The translations under genes were made by a program, and so were the position numbers. 64,000 bases of DNA, from NCBI RefSeq assembly GCF_963082655.1, contig NC_081553.1, positions 207,580,435-207,644,434 on the forward strand. The letters run 5' to 3'. Under the pieces are notes generated by a model. That model worked only from the letters and a program-made list of their open reading frames with translations. It did no database searches and had not been told where the DNA came from. Origin of the DNA: Stomoxys calcitrans. Its lineage: Eukaryota; Arthropoda; Insecta; Diptera; Muscidae. Shown here one piece after another: positions 55,778-64,000 of the stretch (position 1 is its first letter; the number at the start of each line of letters is the position of its first letter).

Positions 55778-57910
55778 TGTCGTGCTCCCGAAGGAACCCT
55801 GCTTTGCTTGGAGGGGAGGAAATGAACTGACGGGCGCTGGCTGCTGGCGTTCGAGCACCGGCTGTGGCTCAGTCGAAAAGGGCGCGGTTCTTGCCAGTTC
55901 ACCTCCTCCAAAGCAGGTGACAAAAAACAAAAATCAACCAGCTGATGGAGGGACACTGATACCTACACAACAACCATGAACAATACTAGACAGACGCACA
56001 CTACCATGTTGACACCACTTAGCATTCAGCTGGTGTCAGGACGCACCCTCCCCACCATGGTGCCCTCTTGCGTCATAATCTATGAGGACACCCCAAATAC
56101 ACCTGTTTGTCCTGGACCGGTAAGTTTGAGCTACCCTTTTTCTTACCTGCTTTTTAGCCTTCCATATTCATTAAATAATTAGAACAGGAAATACTTCGAA
56201 ATAACGTTATAAACTTCAAGTTTTGGCTTTATTGCATTTCTGCAGTAACTAGAATCTAACAAATTTATAACTATGATTAAATAGGTAAGCGCAAATAAAA
56301 AAAACAAAGAGGAAAACCAAATAAAGCAATTCTGAAATTCAATTTAAAAGAATGAGTTAATTCAAAATTTCATGTTTTAAATTCATAATTCGAAATGGAT
56401 GCAGGAAAAATAAAAGGAAAATTTCTCAGTTTAACAATAATTTAATTCTTGCTTCTTCTTCCAGGAATATGGGTCATCGAGTCTTCCTCGGATCTGGCCT
56501 ATGGATGGCTATTAATGTTGAAGCTGGTTTCGTCTAGCTTCGGTGCTTGCCTTGGAGCGTCGTCAACCCTGCTTGCCGTTTACCCTATTTCCTGTCCGTC
56601 CGTCTGATAATGGTAAGTATCATGTGGGTATAGTCTTATGTAGCTATTTCTTTAAATAAAAGTTATGTTCTTGCAGGATTTACTGGGGTCGTGCCTCTAC
56701 AGAGCGGACATCAATGTGGGAGCAATGGCTCGTAAGTGTCTCTATGTAAAATACTTCCTGGCCTAGGGTGAGCTCATCCTAACACTGAAAGTTCGCCTCC
56801 TAAGTTCTGGCGATGTTTTAAATAAGAACCTGATGTCTGTTCTGTCTCAAACCTTAATTAATTACTGCTTTTCTTTTATATTAAACCTTTATTTTAAGAG
56901 TATGTGGTCCAGTATCTGTCTGTCCGTCCGTGCACGTCAATCGTATTGTCTTGTTTCAAGTATGGAAATGGGATTCGAAAGTGGGTACCTTGGGCGTTGT
57001 CGGCTGACCAACGCCGTGTTGCTATCGCCTGACTGGCTGATATTCCAACGTTGGGACAGTGGAGGTGGAGTTTATGTCTGGGTGAGTATTTATTGATTTT
57101 CTTTTATTTTATTCTTTGCAGGTAACTTTATTTTCTTTTCAGGTTAATCTTTCCCCCCTTTTTATTTTCAGGGATTACTTTCTTTTCAGGTTTTCAACGT
57201 TTCTTTGCAGGTTTTCTTTTGCAATTTAAAACAATTTTTAATAATTTTTAGTTATTTCATTTTTCTCACGAATTTCAGAGTTTTTCAATACTTTTTCTCA
57301 ATATTTCCTTTTCAGATTTTTAAATCTTTTTGTTTCAGGTTTTAAATGTCTTCTTTTTCTTCTCTTAATGTTCGTTCAATTTGCCTTTAGATTTACAAAA
57401 TTTTTTTAATTATTAGATTTCTTTCATTTCAGTTTCTTTTATTTCAAATTCACAATCATTTAACAATTTCCTTGTAGATTTAGCTGTCTTTGTTTGTAGA
57501 TTATTGCCATTCTATTTAGCTTTAAGTTCATTACATTTTACTTTGCTTGTTTGGTAGCCCAGGCAAGATTATTAAATAAAAAACACTATTTCACCGCGGT
57601 TTCTCTGTCTTTTTATTTTTTTTTTATTCTTGGGCTTTCACTCCACCTCCGGTAGCTTCGCTGTCCAAATCCAAAAGGAACGCTTCATCTTGGGGACTCT
57701 AGCCAGCTTGGCTTTGGTTGGTCTCCATCATGAAGTTGGTCTTCCAGCCGGCACCAACAAAACATATGGGGGCAGCCATAATAACAGGTTGGTGTCAGCT
57801 GGTTGTCTCCCTCTCCCTGATGAGGGCCAACCATAGCCAGTAGGTGTCGCTGGAGTAAGGCAAGTCACAACCAGGTGGCGCTGTAGTGCCATTATTCGGC
57901 GCACACCACA
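55778..57910 (-). repeat. 5' LTR (2,133 bp)
   Basis: On the minus strand it begins TGTGGTGTGCGCCG and ends GGGAGCACGACA. It should contain the promoter for the element RNA; the start site cannot be placed by eye. It corresponds base for base, as far as checked, to 44,496-46,628. Confidence 0.95.
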
Positions 57911-58322
57911 AACATTTGTGATTTAAAAAGGAATCGTGAAAAATATTCCTCCTTAATGGCCGGTACTATGTTCGTTTTTCACAGTTGAATATCTTTTTTT
58001 CGCGATTGCTTTTTTTAACCTTACGAAAATAGCAATTTTTTTTAAATTTTACCATAAGTAATGAAGGAATGTACTAATGAACGATGTCAGCGATTTTTTT
58101 TTTGCTTTAAAATTCATTATCTCAAAAAAGTAATCAGCGAAAAATGTCACGATAACCGTATATAGTATAGGCAATTAGAATCCGGTTTATCCAACAACCA
58201 TTACGGCGTTTTGTTTTTTAACTCGGCATGGTAATTTGGTCAGCTGTTAATGTTTTTATTAATCGTCAGTAAAAATGATATAACAAAATAGCAACAAAAA
58301 ATCGTATTTGTTTGAATGGACC
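57911..58322. repeat. DNAJC30 upstream region with a family C copy
   Basis: The reverse complement of about 57,955-58,050 reads AAAAAAGCAATCGCGAAAAA ... CGAACATAGTACCGGCC, matching 17.9 and 23.5 kb. The remainder, about 58,160-58,320, is presumably the DNAJC30 promoter. An ATG at 58,317, out of frame with the chosen start, could reduce initiation. Confidence 0.55.
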
Positions 58323-59097
58323 ATGTTGTCCACAGCAAGACCTCACCTATTCCTACGGAAAATATTGGCTATTACAAATTCTTCACGAAGTTCAAATATA
58401 TCGACTAGTGCGACGAGGTTTGCAAATCACTATGCCGTCTTGGGCATATCGAAAAATTCCACTCAAGGAGAGATTAAGGCAGCATACTACAGACTTTCAA
58501 TGCTCTACCATCCAGATAAAAATCAAGGGAGTGAGACAGCCGCATTAAAATTTAGAGAAATCACCCAGGCTTACGAAGTTTTAGGCAACTTTAGATTACG
58601 TAGATTATACGACAAGGGTATATAATTAAAAGAAAACATTTGATTATGTAGTATATAAAAATTAAAACATTGTAGGTATCATACACACTGCTGGCTCAGA
58701 ATACGCAGAAAAGGCCCAAGAAGCTGCATCCCAAGAGGAAGTCGAAGAAGACCCATCAACAAAATTCTACAAGTCGCGGTTTAAAAAATCAACTGTTGCT
58801 GATAGTGAAGGTCGTTCACCCATATATGATTTTGATGAATGGTCACGGCAACATTATGGAACTTCTTTCCAACGTCGCCAGACGGCAAAACAAAAGTATG
58901 ACCGAAGTAAGGCACAAGAAAAAGAATCCGCACTAATTCTGCAAAACGAAATACTTTTATTTGCTATTATGGTTCTATCCGCATTAGGTTATCTGAAATT
59001 CTATTCAGAAAGTTCGTATGATACACCCAAGGAAAAGGCTATTCGGTTAGCCGAGGAAAAATTAAAAAATGAATCAGAAAAGGATATTACAAGATAG
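58323..59097 (+). CDS. DNAJC30: DNAJC30, mitochondrial J-domain protein
   Basis: Two exons, 58323-58617 and 58676-59097, join in phase (295 + 422 nt, 238 aa; human 226). The N-terminal 35 residues are Arg/Ser/Thr-rich without acids, fitting a mitochondrial presequence. The J domain follows: HYAVLGISKNSTQGEIKAAY, YHPDKN (the HPD motif), ITQAYEVLGN and RRLYDKG. YDFDEWSRQHYG corresponds to the FNFDAFYQAHYG motif of human DNAJC30, and a single transmembrane segment lies near the C-terminus (ILLFAIMVLSALGYLKFY). Human DNAJC30 acts in the inner membrane on ATP synthase and complex I turnover. The gene converges on BUD23 with about 100 bp between stops. Confidence 0.92.
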
Positions 59098-59199
59098 TTC
59101 TACTCGAAGTTTAGCCAATTGTAGGTACAATTACTTAAGATTAAATGTGAAAATGTGATTGAAATAAAAATTAAATTGTTAAATGAGGACTATACGCAT

Positions 59200-60142
59200 T
59201 TAGAAACGAGCACTGCGCTTACGCCCAGTGTATTTGGTATCCGGTCTGGTATCTTTTCCTTGTCTTCGTCTACGTTCCTTTTTGGCTAATATCCAATCAC
59301 GGGATTTCTTAAGAGGCTTCCCTCTACTATCTCTCGACATTTCTCTTTTCTTTATATAACTAATGCGTTTTTCATCTTCTTCGTTGCCTAAAGCCTTGGG
59401 CATTGGCGCAGCTCCACCTGTCATAAGAACTAAAAAGTACTTTTTAGCTTTTGTAGAGTTAGGATAATCAACAACAATTCCTCCATAAAATCCTGCTTTC
59501 ATCGCTTGTGTTGTTACCATTTCAATTTGATCAGCATTTTCAGGGTAAAACTGAAACACAGCACGAGCCGTCCGTGTCAAGCAAGCAAAGAGCGTAGAAA
59601 AAAATTTATACAATCGCTTGTGAGGATTGTGTGAAGTTTTATCAGCATTGCAAAGCCACTGTAGGGCAGATATTGAAATAGCTCCATCGAATGTACCAGG
59701 TTTAAAAGGCATTCCTTGACCCATATCGCCCAATATTAGATCTCCGTCTACCTCTCTTTCCACAGCTATGTCTAACATAGATTTTGAAATGTCCACTCCA
59801 ATCCACATGTGATCATTATCTTCAAGAACGCTACCGGAAAGGCCCGATCCACAGCCAATATCTAGAATTAGATAGGGCTCATCTTCATCCAAGTTTAGTA
59901 ATTCCAAAGCACGTTCGGCCATTTCAACCTGAATTTCAATAATTCGGGTGCTAGTGAAGTGGGATTAATGGCATAAATATTGACAAATTACAAAATCAAA
60001 ATACACACTTGTTAGAGTATTTCTTGGCCTCATCATCGTTGTAGAACTAAAAGTAATTTATATGTTCACTAACTGTAATGAATTTTATATGTTAAAAACC
60101 TACGATCTCCGGTGGGGCAGAATGTTCCGGCCTTCTAGCCAT
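59200..60142 (-). CDS. BUD23: BUD23, 18S rRNA (guanine-N7) methyltransferase
   Basis: Three exons on the minus strand, 60142-60104, 60046-60009 and 59950-59200, join in phase (39 + 38 + 751 nt, 275 aa; human 281). The start [20 protein letters not shown] is the family N-terminus. The SAM-binding motif is [12 protein letters not shown], followed by [21 protein letters not shown] and ISALQWLC. The C-terminal basic tail carries [22 protein letters not shown]23 with TRMT112 methylates one guanine of 18S rRNA (human G1639) during 40S maturation. The exon 2 donor is GTGTGT, non-consensus after GT but supported by phase and homology. Confidence 0.96.
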
Positions 60143-61506
60143 AATTTCAATATTCCAAATATTTATTTTCTTTGTCCAATGCCAAAACACGTGTTGTTGT
60201 TTATGTTACAACCAAACATCCATGCCGAATAAAAGTTATTAAGGCGTTGTCATATAATTGCATCTAATTAGTGGCAAACGTTAAAACCAGTGTTCATTAA
60301 AGACGGATAAGACTCTTGCCCAGCTGATGAAATATTGCAATTTCAGAGTTATACACTCTTATGTCAAATGATTTGTTTAGATTTTTAATTTTTTTTGAAC
60401 ATTTTGTTGATTTTTTAACATTTTTAATGTTTTAGTTTATAATTTATACGTTTGTAATCACAAATCCTTTAATTTTTTGACAACTGCACGTGAGTATGCA
60501 AATAAAAACTAAAATGTCAATTTGACAGGAATTTCTACTTCCATCCCCACAAGTTTGTATCTTTGATTTTGCTGTTGTTGGGCAAGTGACGCTACCTTCT
60601 ATAATTGTACAACGGTTAAAACATACCGTTATAATAAGAGGTTCAGCTGATAATTGCCGGGCGCGTTTACAGGCTGCGGATGATGGAATACGAAGTAGTT
60701 GTGGCAACAATCGCAGACAAACAGCGCTATCGAGTGGAGAGCGAAAGTCCGGATGGCATCGACCCTTGTTTAAATATTGAATGCCTCTGAACGGGGTTCA
60801 CTTGCCTGTGATGTTTGGTATGAAAAGGTGATTAATTAGCGCATTTCAATAACGGATGCAATCACCTTCTTGAGGCGATCGGTCCTTTGGATCGGAGTGA
60901 GATTGCTCAAATGTAGGACCTTGATGAGGATCGCTACCTCCGCATGCAAATATATGGCTACAACAACATCATCAATAAATATATTTATTTGAGCACAAAT
61001 GTTTTTATTTGTAGGTAGTACAAATAATTTTTTTTAGAGATATTTGATTTAAACTGTTTTTTTGCAAAAAAAAAATACTTTATATATATTCACGGTCTAA
61101 AACATAACGTCAAGTTAGTTGAAGTAGAGAATATACGAGAAAGAAAATAGCAAGAAAGAGAATGCAGACAAAAATCTGACATCTTAATACCGTCAAACCT
61201 GCCCGGCTGTTAACAGCTGTCCACGTGAGACCACCTTTTTAAATCCGCCTTGGGTTGAAAAGAACGTGCGGATATTTATCCCCCTCCATGTCACTATGGA
61301 CATACACCTAATACATATATATGTGATGTGCGCTCTAAATAAAATATCACGTTACTATACGTGAAAACAAATATCCGATTTATTGCGTCGGGCAATCAGC
61401 TGTTTACCAGTTTTTTGACAAGTGATACAAAATTGTTTGTTTTGCTTAAATTTCTAAATTGCGTAAATACCGATTCTAAAAATTATATTATATGCAGTAA
61501 CAAATT
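60143..61506. other. BUD23-ISCA2 divergent intergenic region with repeats
   Basis: About 60,650-60,975 is dispersed family A (GGGCGCGTTTACAGGCTGCG, GAGGATCGCTACCTCCGC, ending GGCTACAACAAC). About 61,115-61,250 is a family D fragment. Otherwise it is AT-rich. Both promoters lie at the edges; no core motif is obvious. Confidence 0.6.
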
Positions 61507-62007
61507 ATGGCATGTCTTCTTAGGAACATTATGACGCCCACATACCAAAGGTAAGCAAAGCCCATTCAATACACAATGCATGATATACAATGTTAATTTT
61601 TTAGGTGCACTGCTTTAACACGAGCGCTAACAATATCGAAATCCCTGCAATCAACGGCAAAAGTCTCAGCCGATTCTGACCAAAGGCTTCTTGTTAGCGA
61701 CTCGTGCATAAAACGACTAAAAGAAATATGTCAGGATGGAAGCTTTTTACGCATAACTGTGGAAGGAGGTGGCTGTTCCGGATTTCAGTATAAATTCGAC
61801 TTGGACTCCAAGCTGAATGAAGACGATCTTCAGTTTGGCAAAGAAGAAGCTAAAGTTGTCATTGACAATGTATCTTTGGAGTATTGCAATGGAGCTACCG
61901 TCGACTACCATACGGAACTTATACGCTCCGGATTTCGAATGCTTGCAAATCCAAAAGCTGAACAGGGTTGTTCTTGTGGATCGTCTTTTGCTATTAAGTT
62001 AGACTAA
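61507..62007 (+). CDS. ISCA2: ISCA2, mitochondrial iron-sulfur cluster assembly protein
   Basis: Two exons, 61507-61550 and 61605-62007, join in phase (44 + 403 nt, 148 aa). The first 40 or so residues are basic and hydroxylated, a likely mitochondrial targeting signal. The A-type carrier domain has LLVSDSCIKRL, VEGGGCSGFQYKF with the first cluster cysteine, VDYHTELIRSGFRMLANPKA and EQGCSCGSSF with the other two cysteines. ISCA2, with ISCA1 and IBA57, is needed for making 4Fe-4S clusters in mitochondria. It converges on PPP1R21 with 182 bp between stop codons. Confidence 0.95.
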
Positions 62008-62189
62008 TTGTCAAATAATCACTACGTTGTTTCGTTCTGTAGTTTTACATTATTTAGTATATACAAAGGATTTAATAGTTTATAATTACACAATAGCCGC
62101 AGTCAAAGACTAGGCAAAATAAAAGAAGCATATTACATAAACACATGTACATTTTTCCCGGAATAATCGCCAGAAATGTATGCACACAG

Positions 62190-63709
62190 TTATTTACTTG
62201 CAGCCAATTGTTCGCTCAAACTTATCACCTGCTCCGTAAGAACACTTATTTGCTCGTCATAATTAACTCTGGTGGTAGTCTAAAAAACAAACATACACGT
62301 ATTAAAGAGTACAAAGATGATATCAAAAATCCTTACCAAATCTTCTTCCAGTAAATGCAGTGCTTGATTAATACTTTCAATCTGTTCATCTTTGTTTTTC
62401 AGTTCTTGGGTAGCATTCTCAAGGCAGCCTTGTAAATGATCCACTTCGGTTTCCATGCTACTCACCTTGGATTCAGCCATTGCCCTATCTTTCAATAGTT
62501 GTTCCAATTTCTTACTTAAGTTATTAAATATTAATAACTCTTTGCTACATGGTATTGTTTGATTTTCCTTCCCAGAATCTCGTTTGCTAAGGAACAGGTA
62601 CTGTTAATACAAAATTGGAGCAAAAGGAGTACTATCGAATGTTATACAAAACCTTTTTCCATCTGAGAATGATGGGATAACAGTCAGACCGGCCGCTGTT
62701 ATCGTACTGCTACAAGAGGAATTTATTTTGCTTTCCTTACTAGCATTTGACTTTGTGTCATTTGTATGGATCGAATCGGCATAAAGTTTACTCAACTCAT
62801 ATTGAGACCGCCAATGAGCTACTTCTTGTTCTAAACTTTGAATACGACTTTCAACATTCACCTGATGAGAATTTTGATGATTATGCAAAGGTGTGTTTTC
62901 GCTTCCCGAAGCGCTTAGAGCATCTTCACTACCCAGCTAATGCATTGTATTTAAGTATCATCCCAATTAAGTGTTCTTACAAAGATCCAACTTACCATGC
63001 TGGCAGCTTCAACAAGTTTGGTTTCCAATTCTTGATTTCGGCATTGTAGCATTTCCATGTCTTTCCTTAATCGTTTCTCATTCTCAGCGTGCTCCACATT
63101 GCGCTTCTCCATAGTCTCTTCAATGTTCTTAATATGTTCAGCATGCAATTGGAGACTTCTTTCCTTATCGTCGATCTAAAATTATACCGTTCTAATAAAC
63201 AACATTTACAGAACTTTCAAGTATATCTTTGAACCATACCATTGAGGTCAACTCAGCGTTTTCAATAATCTTTTTCTGCAGTTCTTCAAAAATCAATGCA
63301 TCTTGGCTCATATCCGCGTTAGCAACACCTGGAACGTTTATTTGTTGTGTCTCATTTTTTTCTGTGAGGTGCCGCTTTTTATCTTTCTTGCGGGCTTCAC
63401 TTGTTGCAAGTTCTTCTTGCAATGCTGCAACTCGCAATTCCAACTGTTTATTGCGAAATCCCAAGGAATCGATTTCTTGTTCACTTCGCCTGGCTTCAGT
63501 TTCCTTTTGTTTCAATTGGTCTCTAAGGTTCGAGCTTTTTATTTGTTCCTCTAATAGACCCTTCCTAAGCACCGAAGCTTGTGCTCGAAGCTATACAAAA
63601 TAATTTATATTAGTTTCTATGGGCGTATTTGCAGTACATGACTAAACAATACCTTCGCATACTCGCTAGCAAGTTTTTGATATTTGTCTTCGGCAACAAT
63701 ACCTTCCAT
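62190..63709 (-). CDS. PPP1R21: PPP1R21 (KLRAQ1), endosomal coiled-coil protein, compact form
   Basis: Six exons on the minus strand: 63709-63653, 63590-63240, 63175-62996, 62936-62653, 62586-62337 and 62279-62190. All phases fit (1,212 nt, 403 aa). The start DKYQKLASEYAKLRAQASVL is the KLRAQ motif (human GKYQKLAQEYSKLRAQNQVL), followed by IDSLGFRNKQLELRVAALQEEL and ELQKKIIENAEL. The end has TTTRVNYDEQISVLTEQV, the TTKRSYEDQ motif of the family. Human PPP1R21 is a subunit of the FERRY Rab5 effector complex that moves mRNAs on early endosomes. The human middle region of roughly 300 residues is absent: exon 3 and exon 4 are separated by only 59 bp. The exon 4 donor (GTTTTG) is weak. Confidence 0.9.
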
Positions 63710-64000
63710 TTTATATGCCAATAAGTAACGTAATGCCTTGAGACATTTTCAGATTTTAAAACAATACTATTTTTTTTAATGCAAAGCAATAAATGCGAAA
63801 ATGGATGGCCCACTTATATTTTTAATGTTAAGGGTAGATTAGTTGCTATCGTATTGCATGGAACGTACCTATCGACTGCATCACATCATGGCCAAGTAAA
63901 TTTTCATTAAAAATATCAATACATATTCGTACTTACCAAATTTTTAAAATCTTTAATATTCACTTTAAAGGACTATTAGACTTTAACATTCACATAACTT
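63710..64000. other. Upstream of PPP1R21, right edge of window
   Basis: AT-rich sequence, presumably the PPP1R21 5' UTR and promoter. No coding segment or recognised repeat is seen. Confidence 0.5.

Larger units (their letters stand above)
44496..57910 (-). mobile_element. Complete Ty3/Gypsy LTR retrotransposon (long-LTR, Ulysses/Osvaldo-like), minus strand
   Basis: The element is 13,415 bp: LTRs of 2,133 bp at 44,496-46,628 and 55,778-57,910, gag (53,423-55,069) and pol (50,082-53,492) on the minus strand. AACA stands at both outer edges (44,492-44,495 and 57,911-57,914), a 4-bp target duplication. The LTRs start TG and end CA. All repeated ORFs in the two LTRs lie exactly 11,282 bp apart, so there are no indels between them, and I saw no mismatch by eye; the insertion is young. 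Protease, RT, RNase H and integrase are intact. From memory, Ulysses of Drosophila virilis also has LTRs of about 2.1 kb and a tRNA-Lys primer site. No env gene was found. Confidence 0.95.

Overview
The window is nuclear DNA from a higher fly, most likely a calyptrate (muscid-like) dipteran. The support is short phase-consistent GT-AG introns, fly versions of conserved eukaryotic genes, an insect mariner-type MITE, tRNA-derived SINEs and many non-LTR retrotransposon relics. It has no bacterial features such as operons or ribosome binding sites. The species cannot be named from sequence alone.

Layout. 0-12 kb is a compact housekeeping cluster: TMEM192 (-), a DMAC1/DUF4536-like gene (+), RRP15 (-), RTRAF (+), RGP1 (-) and RpS25 (+). 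12-18 kb is repeat-rich: SINE, non-LTR pol fragment and an inverted-repeat element. The V-ATPase c'' subunit (VhaPPA1-like, +) lies at 18.3-18.9 kb with a MITF/CLEAR-like E-box at its promoter. 19-23.7 kb is repeats. The spindle-checkpoint kinase TTK/Mps1 (+, seven exons) occupies 23.8-26.0 kb. An RRBP1/kinectin-like ER coiled-coil gene (-) has its coding exons at 28.5-31.9 kb; its probable 5' UTR exon and DRE promoter lie at about 42.6-42.8 kb, so a transposon-filled intron of about 10.6 kb is inferred. 44,496-57,910 is a complete, apparently very young Ty3/Gypsy LTR retrotransposon on the minus strand: 2,133-bp LTRs, gag, pol, tRNA-Lys-like primer site and a -1 frameshift heptamer. The right end holds DNAJC30 (+), BUD23 (-), ISCA2 (+) and PPP1R21 (-).

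The genes do not form one pathway. They cover ribosome biogenesis (RRP15, BUD23, RpS25), mitochondria (DMAC1-like, DNAJC30, ISCA2), the endolysosomal/Golgi system (TMEM192, RGP1, V-ATPase, PPP1R21), RNA handling (RTRAF), ER structure (RRBP1-like) and mitosis (Mps1). Many are divergent or convergent pairs with short gaps, except where transposons have inserted.

The main items to check are: an antisense ladder of splice signals inside the LTR element; its GGGAAAC frameshift site; a compact PPP1R21 with no middle third; tail-to-tail DNAJC30-BUD23, whose human orthologues are also neighbours; and an alternating two-unit tandem repeat at 32.3-33.1 kb.
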